A stretch of DNA of 64,000 nt from Winogradskyella tangerina (GCF_003260205.1 NZ_QERF01000002.1:546979-610978), one strand, 5' to 3'. Counted from the stretch's first letter, positions 19,701 through 28,224 are shown. The notes: generated from the letters alone by a model not told the origin. Program-made: numbers and translations.

Positions 19701-20770
19701 GGTCCAAAGCCTGTATTTTCAACAGCGAAACCATTTGCTATGAATAAATCCTCATCACCATCCAAATCAAAATCCGAAAAACTAATACCCCATGACCAAT
19801 CGGTATCATTTAAATTAAACAGATTCGCGTTTTCGGTAAATGTGTTATCCCCGTTATTGGTTAAAAGAAAATTTAAGTCAATCGCAGTTACAAACAAATC
19901 AAAATTACCGTCATTATTATAGTCGCAAATTGAAATCCCCATATCATCACCTTGGGTGTCAACGCCATATAAAGAAGCTTCCTGACTAAATGTTAGGCCA
20001 TTACTATTAATAAAAAGATCATTGGCTTTGTTTAAGTCATTAGACACATATAAATCGATATAATCATCATCATTAAAATCAAAAGGTAATGCAACAAAAC
20101 TTGCAATTTCACCTACCCCTTGAATATTAGATGATATCGTTACATTTTCGAAAGTGCCATCACCATTATTTTTATATAAGGTATTACTATCGCATTCTTT
20201 CCAGTCACTTATATAAATATCTAAAAAACCGTCATTGTTATAATCGAACCATGTTGCACCAGTATTACTACAACCATTACTAGTATTTAGACCTGCTATT
20301 TCGGTGATATTTGCAAATGTGCCATTACCTAGGTTTTGCCACAACTGATACTTTTGCGAATAGGTTAAAAATAAATCTGGAAAACCATCATTATTATAAT
20401 CACCCCAAGAAGCGCCATATTTAAAGCCATCTAGGCCTACAAACCCTTCAGCACCTTCCTCTTGAGAAAATAAATTTGTTAGTCCAGATTCAGTAGTTAC
20501 ATCTGTAAAAGAGCCATCGTTATCGTTGCGAAATAATCGGCTTAAAGTTTTTGGACTTTCTACATTATCTTTGGCTGTAGCGACTACAAAAATGTCCAAG
20601 TCGTTGTCGCCATCATAGTCTGCAACGGCAACACCATTATTTTCTTTTAAAACACCTAAACCAGCCAGATTTTCAATTCTTTCAAAAGTTTGGACTTGAG
20701 CGAGCAGTGGCGTTGAGAATAATAGAATTCCTAATGATAGCTTTATGATTAATAGTAAAGTTCTTTCCAT
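16733..20770 (-). CDS. Secreted FG-GAP/ASPIC protein fused to a vanadium-haloperoxidase/PAP2-type domain, T9SS-sorted
   Basis: 1345 residues. Signal peptide about 1-24. The FG-GAP/VCBS propeller spans about 30-420, the ASPIC/UnbV domain about 432-515 and a Cys-rich motif GCTDPVSCNYNPDATLDDGSC 533-553. A beta-sandwich follows at about 560-635, then a helical domain (about 640-1255) of the vanadium-dependent haloperoxidase/acid phosphatase fold, and a T9SS sorting domain at 1270-1345 (MNIYPNPTYN). The metal/phosphate-site motifs are intact: KX6RP (K1053, R1060), SGH (S1161-H1163) and SRX5HX3D (R1226, H1232, D1236). A haloperoxidase or phosphatase acting at the cell surface is therefore likely. 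Motifs alone do not separate halide from phosphate chemistry. Confidence 0.87.
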   Translation of the reverse strand: MERTLLLIIKLSLGILLFSTPLLAQVQTFERIENLAGLGVLKENNGVAVADYDGDNDLDIFVVATAKDNVESPKTLSRLFRNDNDGSFTDVTTESGLTNLFSQEEGAEGFVGLDGFKYGASWGDYNNDGFPDLFLTYSQKYQLWQNLGNGTFANITEIAGLNTSNGCSNTGATWFDYNNDGFLDIYISDWKECDSNTLYKNNGDGTFENVTISSNIQGVGEIASFVALPFDFNDDDYIDLYVSNDLNKANDLFINSNGLTFSQEASLYGVDTQGDDMGISICDYNNDGNFDLFVTAIDLNFLLTNNGDNTFTENANLFNLNDTDWSWGISFSDFDLDGDEDLFIANGFAVENTGFGPEKNFYFENKLNEAEGSFVDISLESSLNELSNSVEALDFDYDNDGDLDLLVTNSDRESFFYENKLLNFDDTETTLNWLKVQLEGTTSNRDAIGTTLTISTTNGTLKRYYSGVGFLGQSLQAVHFGLDNATEVSTLQVEWPSGLVENYSNITSNTTIKLTEGVGLEVLTIEPSQKVYGCTDPVSCNYNPDATLDDGSCTYLDSQSIIGNTSSSFLRTETYSYNLAPGSTANWQVSGGEILNGEGTDTINVIWHLEGMGSVSVVESDNLCSSMEVSIDVTLGTDDLPEGISISRLWNEALLEAIRDDFARPTVHARNLFHTSVAMYDIWAIYDNLAVPYLIGNTLNGYTSTLEDFTPSEDLETSLNKAISYAMYRLLSHRFQNSPGVNESQARFDLLMDRLGYDTSIVSLMYEDGDAAALGNFVAQTIIDYGLQDGSRETTGYDNAYYEPVNEAYALDINDNPPINDPNRWQPLGLDSFIDQGGNLVDGNVPPFLSPEWGNVLGFALKEENKITYQRDGNDYHVFHDPSDPPYISLSEDNIESDNYKWGFSMVSVWQSHLDPSDGVMWDISPNSIGNVDISTFPTDYSDYPSFYDFFEGGANSIGHALNPITGSPYETNMVPRGDYARVLAEFWADGPDSETPPGHWFTILNYVSDHPQFEKRFEGQGDILDPLEWDVKAYFILGGGMHDAAISAWSVKGWYDYIRPISAIRSMAERGQSTDNTLSNYDVAGIPLVDGYVEVVEMGDPLAGFANQHVGKIKLYTWRGHDFIGDTEIDQAGVGWILAENWYPYQRPTFVTPPFAGYVSGHSTFSRAAAELMTMMTGSEFFPGGLGEFKAKANEFLVFEEGPSVDVVLQWATYRDASDQTSLSRIWGGIHPPADDIPGRFIGQVVADDVFNFAVPYFNGSLNIDEQEKSMNIYPNPTYNHEIFISNTNGTETIEVFDISGRRIDLANIAYNDLNNKTVLKFNTSSSGLYLLKIDEFIRMIVVN

Positions 20771-20910
20771 AAAATAGCCTAGAAAATTTAACCTTTCTGA
20801 TGGATTTCAGCTCTGCAATATAAAATTATATTCGATTCAATGCAACGAACAGAGCAATGAGAGGTTACACGTTAATGGCGACTAAGCCTAATATGGTAGA
20901 TTTCAAGGCA

Positions 20911-20939
20911 AAAAAAGCACCCTGATATAGAGTGCTTTT
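20911..20939 (-). terminator. Terminator after the T9SS gene at 20963-22105
   Basis: On the minus strand, AAAAGCAC and GTGCTTTT form an 8-bp stem with an 11-base loop (partly pairable) and end in a run of Ts. It lies 24 bp beyond the stop codon. Confidence 0.7.
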
Positions 20940-20962
20940 AGCTATCGTATATTTTTAATAGG

Positions 20963-22105
20963 TTATTGTTTGATGATTTTAAAAGTTTCAGTATTGTCAC
21001 CAAGTTTTACTGAAGCAAAATAAACCCCAGAATTCAACTCGGACATATCGGCTTGATAATTCTTCCGTTGGGGTTCATAACTGACTACTTTTTCACCTAC
21101 AATGTTATAAATAGAAATTCTTTCAATAATGTCGGTTGTATTTAATGTCCATACGTCTTTAACAGGATTTGGATAGTACTTAATTTTCGGAGTAATTGTT
21201 TCTTTTTTAAGGTCTAAAGTGGCACTATATGCTGAAATTCGGAAATCAATTAAGTTGTTACCAAAATCATTCCAAACTCTAATGTAAATTAACTGGTTAG
21301 CTAAACCATCACTATTAACAATTTCCAACCTACTATTTGTTATATAATAACCAGGGTCTATATCATCATTACACATGACATGAGTTAGACTTCCGCAAGA
21401 CCCGGTGTAAACTGCAATAGCAGTATCATCATAAGTAGTGGGTGTAACGCCTTCAGTTTCAATTGTTAAAATACCATCTGCTGGAACAGTTACCGAATAC
21501 CATTGGTCTCCACCATAATTATGAGGGCTATTGGGAAGGTAATTACCACAACTAGGATCTGGCAATTCACCTGAACCTGTAGCAGCAATATTGTCACTAG
21601 TTGCAGGGTTATCATTAAATGTAGCCCCAGGTGTAAGTGTAATAGCATCAGAACAGTCGTCATTAGTAGGGCTAGTGACTGTGGTGGTTTCTAAGCAAAA
21701 CGAAGTAGGGTTTTCCTGTCCTGTGCGCACATCATGAATTTGGATGATGAGATCTTGACCAACGGTCCAACCATAAATTGAAGCATTAAATCCAGTTCTA
21801 TCACAGACAATTTCGTCACCAGTTGCAGCATCTCTGATAATAATTCCAGGGGCAGCAGCGCCAGAGTTCCAAATTAATGCATTAGTTGTAGCTGTCCAAG
21901 TATAAAATACATCTACTCCTGTATCGTTTCCATGACACCCACCATCCATACCACTATCAGTGAATTGTGTTCCGTCATAAGAAGGACAAACCGTTCCCGA
22001 GGTAGGAATTGCTAGTGCTGTTGCAGTGGCAAAAGTATCGCCTTGGGCAAAGGCATTTGTAAAGCCAATAAAGCATAAAATAATAAGGGGTATTAGTTTT
22101 TTCAT
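20963..22105 (-). CDS. Secreted T9SS cargo protein with PPC-like domain
   Basis: 380 residues. Signal peptide about 1-20 (ending NAFAQG). An N-terminal beta domain (about 25-145) is followed by a PPC-like module (about 148-295: NDDCSDAITLTPGATFNDNP, QWYSVTVPADGILTIET, LIYIRVWNDFG) and a T9SS sorting domain (KYYPNPVKDVWTLNT to the end). The PPC-like module is clearly related to that of the protein at 15009-16490, including the shared ending RISAYSATL / SISAYSATL. It is the most upstream gene of the secreted-protein block. No catalytic motif is recognised. Confidence 0.85.
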   Translation of the reverse strand: MKKLIPLIILCFIGFTNAFAQGDTFATATALAIPTSGTVCPSYDGTQFTDSGMDGGCHGNDTGVDVFYTWTATTNALIWNSGAAAPGIIIRDAATGDEIVCDRTGFNASIYGWTVGQDLIIQIHDVRTGQENPTSFCLETTTVTSPTNDDCSDAITLTPGATFNDNPATSDNIAATGSGELPDPSCGNYLPNSPHNYGGDQWYSVTVPADGILTIETEGVTPTTYDDTAIAVYTGSCGSLTHVMCNDDIDPGYYITNSRLEIVNSDGLANQLIYIRVWNDFGNNLIDFRISAYSATLDLKKETITPKIKYYPNPVKDVWTLNTTDIIERISIYNIVGEKVVSYEPQRKNYQADMSELNSGVYFASVKLGDNTETFKIIKQ

Positions 22106-22237
22106 AAGTATAAGATTTGAGGTTATAAAAATTCAAATATAAGAATAATCTTACATTTACTTACATTTTATTGTAAATTTTATACTAATTTTCTTACAAA
22201 TAAAATTCCTCTTTAAATCAAAATACAAGGCAAAAAA

Positions 22238-22261
22238 AAAGCACTCTAAAAAGAGTGCTTT
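22238..22261 (-). terminator. Terminator after fabI
   Basis: The 10-bp perfect stem AAAGCACTCT / AGAGTGCTTT with an AAAA loop is followed on the minus strand by nine Ts. It lies 21 bp beyond the fabI stop codon. Confidence 0.8.
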
Positions 22262-22282
22262 GTAAATCAATTATGTTTTTTT

Positions 22283-23095
22283 CTATTCTTCTGTGAAGGC
22301 ATCCATAACAGCATCACTAACACCCATATTGCTGAAACCACCATCATTATATAAATTCTGTAATGTTACTCGTTTGGTAAGATCACTGAATAGTGTTACT
22401 GTATAATTAGCACAGTCTAATGCTGTAGCGTTACCTAATGGTGACATCTTTTCAGCATAGTTGATGAAGCCATCAAATCCTTTTACACCGCTACCTGCAG
22501 TAGTTGGTGTAGGTGATTGAGATATGGTGTTAACTCGTACTTTTTTATCTCTTCCGAAGAAATAACCAAAACTACGTGCAATGCTCTCTAAATAGGCTTT
22601 ATTATCAGCCATGTCATTGTAATCAGGAAATACGCGTTGTGCAGCCATATAGGTTAAAGCGACAATGCTTCCCCATTCGTTCATGGCATCGGCTTTGTAC
22701 AGCGTTTGCATCACCTTGTGAAACGACATCGCAGATACGTCTGTTCCTTTTTGAGTCCAATCGTATTTTTGATCGGTATAATGTCTTCCCTTTCTCACGT
22801 TTATAGACATTCCGATAGAATGCAAAACAAAATCAATTTTACCACCAAGGATCTCCATGGATTGATCTACAAGATTCTTTAGGTCTTCTTCTGAAGTTGC
22901 ATCAGCAGGAATAATCTGAGAACCTGTTTTTTCAGCAAGTGCATTGATCTGCCCCATTCTCATAGCAACAGGTGCATTGGTTAGTACAAATTCACCACCT
23001 TCTTCGTGTACTCTTTCAGCAGTTTTCCATGCAATAGAATTTTCGTCTAGTGCACCAAAAATGATTCCTTTTTTTCCTTTGAGTAAGTTATACAT
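22283..23095 (-). CDS. fabI: Enoyl-[acyl-carrier-protein] reductase (NADH)
   Basis: FabI reduces trans-2-enoyl-ACP in the last step of each fatty-acid elongation cycle. The 270-residue protein has the modified Rossmann start GKKGIIFGALDENSIAW, DATSEEDL, the SIGM segment after FVLH, and the YNDMADNKAYLE active-site helix with the catalytic Tyr and Lys. The C-terminal NLYNDGGFSNMGV is typical of Bacteroidota FabI. A -7-like TATATTTG (23137-23144) precedes it and a strong terminator follows, so it may be transcribed on its own. Confidence 0.95.
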   Translation of the reverse strand: MYNLLKGKKGIIFGALDENSIAWKTAERVHEEGGEFVLTNAPVAMRMGQINALAEKTGSQIIPADATSEEDLKNLVDQSMEILGGKIDFVLHSIGMSINVRKGRHYTDQKYDWTQKGTDVSAMSFHKVMQTLYKADAMNEWGSIVALTYMAAQRVFPDYNDMADNKAYLESIARSFGYFFGRDKKVRVNTISQSPTPTTAGSGVKGFDGFINYAEKMSPLGNATALDCANYTVTLFSDLTKRVTLQNLYNDGGFSNMGVSDAVMDAFTEE

Positions 23096-23136
23096 AATTA
23101 AATATTTTAGTCAGTTGTCGATTAGTATTTATCCGG

Positions 23137-23144
23137 CAAATATA
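23137..23144 (-). promoter_or_regulatory. Candidate -7 promoter element of fabI
   Basis: On the minus strand this reads TATATTTG, a perfect match to the Bacteroidota -7 consensus TAnnTTTG, 41 bases upstream of the fabI ATG. A clear -33 TTTG was not found. Confidence 0.45.
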
Positions 23145-23147
23145 GTA

Positions 23148-24800
23148 TTAATTTAATAGTTGTTTCGCATGTGCCATAGCCGATTCGGTAATATTAGCAC
23201 CGCCTAACATCTGAGCAATTTCAACAATGCGCTCTTCTTCATCCAAACGTTTGAGTTGCGTATGCGTTACGTCGTTGGTATCTGTTTTAAACACCTTATA
23301 ATGCGAATCGCCTTTGGCAGCAATTTGAGGTAAATGCGTAATACTAAATACCTGCATTTTACTACTCATTTGTTTCATTATAGCTCCCATTTTATTCGAT
23401 ATTTCGCCAGAAACTCCTGTATCGATCTCATCAAACATAATCGATGGTAGTTGCATGTATTCTGACAAAACTGATTTTATGGTGAGCATAATGCGTGATA
23501 ATTCTCCTCCTGAAGCCGCCTTTTTAAGCGTATTGTAATTTGAACCTTTATTCGCTGTAAATAAAAAGCTTAAAGCGTCTTTTCCGTTGGAAGTAAAATC
23601 ATCGCGTTTTTCAAGGTCAATTTTGAATCTGGCATTTGGCATGCCCAATCCAGATAACAGATCTTCGAGTTTTTGGGTGAGCTCTGGAATAATTGCACTG
23701 CGTTTTGAACTTATGTCCGTAGCGATTTGATCGAGCTCCTTTTGAAGCTTTAATAGAGTCTCCTCGGTTTCAGCTATGTGATCATCTAAACTTTCGGTAT
23801 TAGAAATTTTAGATTGAAGCTCTTCCTTGATCTTTATTAATTCTTCAACATCGATTACCGCATGCTTTTGTAGCAGGTTATTCACCAATTGCAGCTTTTC
23901 GCTTATGCGTTCTAACTCCTGTGGTTCTGAGGACAATTGTGATTCGAGATTATCTAATTCAGTTAAAATATCGTCTAGCTCTATGGCAGTACTAGATACT
24001 CTTTCTTCTAATTCTTCATAGGCTTTACCAAAGCTAGAAATTCTATTTAATTCTTGCTTAACAAGGTTTAATTGATCAATTATACCTTGATTCTCAAGAC
24101 TTAGGATCATTTTCGAATTGCCTAACTTCTCTCCTATTATTTCTACATTATTAAGCTGCTCATATTGAGTTTCTAATTCTTCAATATTTAATGATTCAAG
24201 GTCAATTTCATTCAATTCCTTAGTTAAAAACAAATTGTAATCATATTCCTTGATCATATCAGACTTTGACGCCTTTAATTGCTCTAATGATTTCTGAAGT
24301 GCTCGATATGAATTCAACTTTGCTGTATACAATTCGAGGTTTTGTTTGTTGTCCGCTAAAGCATCTAAAACTTTGAACTGATAATCATCTTGAATTAATT
24401 GTTGTGTTTGATGTTGCGAATGAATATCGATAAGATGTGTACTAAGCGCCACCAAACTTTCTAAAGTGGTTGGTGTATCATTTACAAACGCTCTCGATTT
24501 GCCTGAAGGTAATATTTCTCGACGAATGATGGTTTGCACATCATAATCTAAATCTAAATCAGCAAAAAGTGATTTCAGATGGTAATTGGCAATATCGAAA
24601 CTGGCCTCAATAATACATTTTTCAGATGTATTCTTCACCTGACTAACATCTGCCCGCTTCCCTAATACTAAAGATAAACCGCCTAGTAAAATCGATTTAC
24701 CTGCACCTGTTTCGCCAGTAATAATGGTTAAGCCACTATTAAACTGAACGTTTAATTCATCTATAAGCGCATAGTTCTTTATGTAAAGTGAAGTCAGCAA
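23148..24800 (-). CDS. recN: DNA repair protein RecN
   Basis: RecN is an SMC-like ATPase acting at double-strand breaks. The 550-residue protein has the Walker A motif GETGAGKS at 29-36, a long coiled-coil middle (about 160-360), the ABC signature region ASGGELSRIMLTIK, and Walker B in LPSIMFDEIDTGVSGEIS. The final H-loop is in VFSITHLPQIAA. Length is normal. It is followed 52 bp later by fabI on the same strand, an order common in flavobacteria. TACTTTTG at 24822-24829 is a candidate promoter. Confidence 0.95.
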   Translation of the reverse strand: MLTSLYIKNYALIDELNVQFNSGLTIITGETGAGKSILLGGLSLVLGKRADVSQVKNTSEKCIIEASFDIANYHLKSLFADLDLDYDVQTIIRREILPSGKSRAFVNDTPTTLESLVALSTHLIDIHSQHQTQQLIQDDYQFKVLDALADNKQNLELYTAKLNSYRALQKSLEQLKASKSDMIKEYDYNLFLTKELNEIDLESLNIEELETQYEQLNNVEIIGEKLGNSKMILSLENQGIIDQLNLVKQELNRISSFGKAYEELEERVSSTAIELDDILTELDNLESQLSSEPQELERISEKLQLVNNLLQKHAVIDVEELIKIKEELQSKISNTESLDDHIAETEETLLKLQKELDQIATDISSKRSAIIPELTQKLEDLLSGLGMPNARFKIDLEKRDDFTSNGKDALSFLFTANKGSNYNTLKKAASGGELSRIMLTIKSVLSEYMQLPSIMFDEIDTGVSGEISNKMGAIMKQMSSKMQVFSITHLPQIAAKGDSHYKVFKTDTNDVTHTQLKRLDEEERIVEIAQMLGGANITESAMAHAKQLLN

Positions 24801-24821
24801 ATTAGTTGTATTTGGCTATTA

Positions 24822-24829
24822 CAAAAGTA
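24822..24829 (-). promoter_or_regulatory. Candidate -7 promoter element of recN
   Basis: Minus-strand TACTTTTG matches TAnnTTTG perfectly and lies 21 bases upstream of the recN ATG, in the 79-bp gap after the DUF4835 gene. Confidence 0.45.
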
Positions 24830-24879
24830 AAGATTCTGAACTAAGTTCAGAACGTCAATAGTAAAATAAAACAGAAAAA

Positions 24880-25767
24880 TTAATACTTAATTTTTCGCCA
24901 CTTTTGAGAGTGCATAGGCGCAATTCTATTCAGAATTTCTATGGCATCTACCACGCTTACTGTAGGTCCGCCTGAAAGAATATCCATGAGCTCATCGGAT
25001 TTGGCATCGAAAAATACACGTAATAGGTAGGAATTAGGTCGTCTTCTGTTGATCTTATTTAATTCTGAGAGCTGATCAATTATAACATTCTTTCCGCCTT
25101 TTGCATCCTCAGCCATAATGTCTAATCCACCAATATGATAGTTATACATGGTCGATCGTATTTCCTTAAAAGTTGGAGAAAGTAAATTATCAATTAAGGC
25201 AAAACGAGATTGCAGACCATCTTCTAATTTCCAGCCCTGGCCATTCAATTGTTGTGAATAATTTGCAATGGTTTGTGCCTGCGCAAAATACTCGTCGCCT
25301 CCATTAAGTGCGAATGTATCTGCATCGATTCCTAAGATCATGTAAATATGAAAGGTAAGAACTGAAACTAGATTCGATTCAAATTGAAGTGGATTAAAGA
25401 CTAAATTCTGAAATTCTAAATACTGAAAATTAAAATCTTTGTCATTATAGTTATAAACTGGCGAACTATAAGAGGAATTAAACACAGGGCGCGAAGAAGA
25501 TACTTGTAACGTTGCGCTAAAGTTATCATTCTCATAGTTAGTTACTGTGATGACCATGCTGCAATTGATGCGCTCTTCTGGACTAAAATTTTTCTCTGTC
25601 CATTTGGTGTTATTGATGAATTCCGTTAACTGTTTTTCGAGCGTTTTGAAAACCACATTATTGTCGTTACCTGTTAACTGAGCAATAACGTTAACCGTAC
25701 AATTGAGCTCTTGCGAAATGGCAATTGAAGAGCATAAAAACGTGAATAAAACTATTAACTTACGCAT
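24880..25767 (-). CDS. DUF4835 family secreted protein (PorD-type)
   Basis: 295 residues with a signal peptide (about 1-18, ending AISQ). The mature part, starting ELNCTVNVIAQLTGNDNNVVFKTLEKQLTEF and containing LTFHIYMILGIDADTF and DGLQSRFALIDNLLSP, matches the Bacteroidota DUF4835 family. As I recall, members of this family are named PorD in connection with type IX secretion. It overlaps coaBC by 8 bp, and this coaBC-DUF4835-recN order is widely seen in flavobacteria. A role in the T9SS would fit the many T9SS cargo genes here, but it is inferred from the family name only. Confidence 0.8.
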   Translation of the reverse strand: MRKLIVLFTFLCSSIAISQELNCTVNVIAQLTGNDNNVVFKTLEKQLTEFINNTKWTEKNFSPEERINCSMVITVTNYENDNFSATLQVSSSRPVFNSSYSSPVYNYNDKDFNFQYLEFQNLVFNPLQFESNLVSVLTFHIYMILGIDADTFALNGGDEYFAQAQTIANYSQQLNGQGWKLEDGLQSRFALIDNLLSPTFKEIRSTMYNYHIGGLDIMAEDAKGGKNVIIDQLSELNKINRRRPNSYLLRVFFDAKSDELMDILSGGPTVSVVDAIEILNRIAPMHSQKWRKIKY

Positions 25768-26971
25768 GTAACTGTTTTAATATTTGTTGCATTAAATCTT
25801 GTGCTACGTCGGCCTTCGATTTCAGCTCATTTTCAATGATATCGTTGGTCGATGTGATAAATGTAACCTTATTTGTTGATACTCCAAAACCTGCACCCTT
25901 ATCTTGCAAAGAATTAAGCACTATTAGATCTAAATTCTTCGATTGTAATTTACCCTTGGCATTTACTATTTCATTATTGGTTTCGAGAGCAAAACCTACT
26001 AAAAACTGGTTCTTTTTAATCTCACCTAATGATTTTAGAATGTCCTTGGTTTTTTCCAACTCTATACTAAACGTCGTTTCTTTCTTTTTTATTTTCTGGT
26101 CAGCTACAGTTTTTGGTCTATAATCTGCCACAGCAGCTGAAAGAATAGCAATATCAGACGACTCATAATATTTATGGACTTCAGTATACATTTCTTCAGC
26201 ACTGACTACCGGTTTCACCTCTACGAGGCTATGTGTTATCTTTTGATGCGTTGGTCCTGATACTAATATAACCTTAGCACCAAGATTGGCTGCCGCTCGC
26301 GCAATTTCGAAGCCCATTTTTCCACTCGAATGATTACCAATAAATCGAACAGGATCAATGGCTTCATACGTTGGGCCAGCCGTAATTAAAACCTGCTTAC
26401 CTCTTAATGGCAACTGATCTAATATGTCTTTTTCAATAAAGTCAATAATGTCTTCTGGCTCTGCCATTCGGCCTTCTCCTACCAAACCACTGGCTAATTC
26501 GCCTGTGCCTGCAGGTATCATTTTATTACCGTAGGAAGTGAGCTTTTCAAAAGAAGTCTTCGTAGACTCGTGCTTGTACATATCTAAGTCCATTGCTGGT
26601 GCAAAGTAAACTGGGCATTTTGCAGAAAGATATGTGGCTAATAAAATATTATCACAAACCCCATTGGCCATTTTCGCCATGGTATTTGCGGTTGCTGGAG
26701 CAATTACAAAATAGTCGGCCCATAGGCCTAATTCGACATGGTTATTCCAAACCTGGCCATCATCCTCTTCATCCACAAATGAGGAATACACCGGATTTTT
26801 TGATAAGGTCGAAAGAGTAAGTGGTGTGATAAAGTCTTTAGAAGCAGGCGTCATAACTACTTTAACGTTAGCGCCTGCTTTAATGAATAATCGGACTAAA
26901 CTCGCCGATTTATATGCGGCAATACCTGCGGTAATGCCTAATAAAATATTTTTGTCTTTTAAAATAGACAT
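25760..26971 (-). CDS. coaBC: Bifunctional phosphopantothenoylcysteine decarboxylase / phosphopantothenate-cysteine ligase
   Basis: 403 residues. The N-terminal flavoprotein CoaC domain (about 1-180) begins NILLGITAGIAAYKSASLVR, with the catalytic histidine in NHVELGLWADYFVIAPATANT and the substrate-recognition PAMDLDMY. The C-terminal CoaB domain begins KQVLITAGPTYEAIDPVRFIGNHSSGKMG, with DYRPK and the ligase lysine cluster KIKKKE. It carries out two consecutive steps of coenzyme A synthesis. It lies between the RNA polymerase omega-type gene and the DUF4835 gene. Confidence 0.95.
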   Translation of the reverse strand: MSILKDKNILLGITAGIAAYKSASLVRLFIKAGANVKVVMTPASKDFITPLTLSTLSKNPVYSSFVDEEDDGQVWNNHVELGLWADYFVIAPATANTMAKMANGVCDNILLATYLSAKCPVYFAPAMDLDMYKHESTKTSFEKLTSYGNKMIPAGTGELASGLVGEGRMAEPEDIIDFIEKDILDQLPLRGKQVLITAGPTYEAIDPVRFIGNHSSGKMGFEIARAAANLGAKVILVSGPTHQKITHSLVEVKPVVSAEEMYTEVHKYYESSDIAILSAAVADYRPKTVADQKIKKKETTFSIELEKTKDILKSLGEIKKNQFLVGFALETNNEIVNAKGKLQSKNLDLIVLNSLQDKGAGFGVSTNKVTFITSTNDIIENELKSKADVAQDLMQQILKQLHA

Positions 26972-27068
26972 GAAAGTAACTCGATAATCGAGATTTGAAT
27001 GTCCCGAGATTTTCCTCGAAGTTAAAGATTATTTTCTTATGACCTCCTAAAAAATGAAGTTAAGAAAA

Positions 27069-27395
27069 TTACTCCTGAGAATCTTCGGTATTTCTGTGAT
27101 AGATCTTATCGTCTAACCATTCTTTCACAGCTAAAGCATGTGGCTTTGGTAGTTTTTCATAAAATTTAGAAACCTCGATCTGCTCCTTGTTTTCAAAAAT
27201 TTCTTCAAGACTATCGTTGTAAGTTGCAAACTCTTCTAATTTGTCGATCAACTCACGTCTAATATCTGTATTGATTTGTTCAGCACGCTTTGCAATCACA
27301 GAAATAGCCTCATAAATATTATCGGTAGGCGCATCAACTTCGTTTCTGTTGTAAGTTACTGTTGTAACAGGTGCATCTGTCTTTTTTAAATCCAT
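27069..27395 (-). CDS. rpoZ: RNA polymerase omega (Rpb6-type) subunit
   Basis: 108 residues, beginning MDLKKTDAPVTTVTYN. The segment DAPTDNIYEAISVIAKRAEQIN corresponds to the omega/Rpb6 core that wraps the beta-prime C-terminus in RNA polymerase. The longer, acidic C-terminal tail is characteristic of the Bacteroidota version. It is 11 bp downstream of bamD and 97 bp upstream of coaBC, the conserved order of this cluster. The symbol is assigned by family and position; the sequence differs strongly from the E. coli protein. Confidence 0.82.
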   Translation of the reverse strand: MDLKKTDAPVTTVTYNRNEVDAPTDNIYEAISVIAKRAEQINTDIRRELIDKLEEFATYNDSLEEIFENKEQIEVSKFYEKLPKPHALAVKEWLDDKIYHRNTEDSQE

Positions 27396-27406
27396 CTTTA
27401 TAATGA

Positions 27407-28207
27407 TTAACTTTTTGTACTAAATGTTCTTAATTCTTCCTCTAACTCCTCATTCATTTTAATGGCATCTTCCATATATTCTGAATTTGGATAGGCCTTT
27501 TTCAATGCTTTGAAATAACTAATTGCGTCGTTAAGACGTTCTTCTTTAAGTTCGTCTATACTCAATATGGCCAAATTAAAAGCGGCATCTAATCTGTAAT
27601 ACATTGCTTTATTTCTCAGGGTTGACCCTGGGAATTCTAACAAGAAATTATTAAAAGACTTCACTGACGCCTTGAAATCTCTAATCTGATCGTATTGTTT
27701 TGCTATTTCAAATGCTTTCTTTTCAAGTTTAAAATCGAGCTCCTTAACCAGAGTATTTGCTTCTGCTAGATATTCTGAATTTGGATAAGCATTTACAAAC
27801 AACTGTAATTTCTCAATAGCTTCAACCGTTTCTTTTTGCTCTTTCGAATAAATTGGCGAGTTGAAATAGAAGCCTTTAGCAGCTAAAAACGCTGCCTCTT
27901 CAGATTTTTCACTCTTAGGGTAAATATCTGTGAACTTCTCAAAGTGATAGCTCGAAATATAATAGTCACCCATTTGATACGAGCACATGGCATGCATAAA
28001 CGTTAGTTTCTCCGCCTGAGGTTTTCCTCTGTATTTAGGAAGAATCTGATCTAACAGTCTATAAGCTTTACTCCACTTACCAGCTTCATACAGTTCGTTA
28101 CCCAATTTGAATTTCTCAGCAACATCTTCAGATTTTAAGGCCTTCTGAAAATCGCTACAGGACACTAACAAAACGGCTAGTAATAGTATGTAAAATGCTT
28201 GTTTCAT
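27407..28207 (-). CDS. bamD: Outer-membrane assembly lipoprotein BamD
   Basis: BamD is the essential TPR lipoprotein of the beta-barrel assembly machine. The 266-residue protein starts at the ATG at 28207, giving a signal peptide MKQAFYILLLAVLLVSC with the lipobox cysteine at 17. An in-frame extension to 28237 has no signal-like character and is rejected. TPR-like helical repeats follow (KFKLGNELYEAGKWSKAYRLLDQI, DYYISSYHFEKFTDIYPKSEKSEEAAF). TACTTTTG at 28225-28232 is a candidate -7 element. Confidence 0.9.
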   Translation of the reverse strand: MKQAFYILLLAVLLVSCSDFQKALKSEDVAEKFKLGNELYEAGKWSKAYRLLDQILPKYRGKPQAEKLTFMHAMCSYQMGDYYISSYHFEKFTDIYPKSEKSEEAAFLAAKGFYFNSPIYSKEQKETVEAIEKLQLFVNAYPNSEYLAEANTLVKELDFKLEKKAFEIAKQYDQIRDFKASVKSFNNFLLEFPGSTLRNKAMYYRLDAAFNLAILSIDELKEERLNDAISYFKALKKAYPNSEYMEDAIKMNEELEEELRTFSTKS

Positions 28208-28224
28208 AAATTTTAAACAGGACG

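Noticed and set aside
11425..22105. Antiphage defence or toxin island
   Set aside because: The genes encode exported propeller and beta-sandwich proteins with T9SS tails; no nuclease, NTPase, toxin or immunity signature is present.
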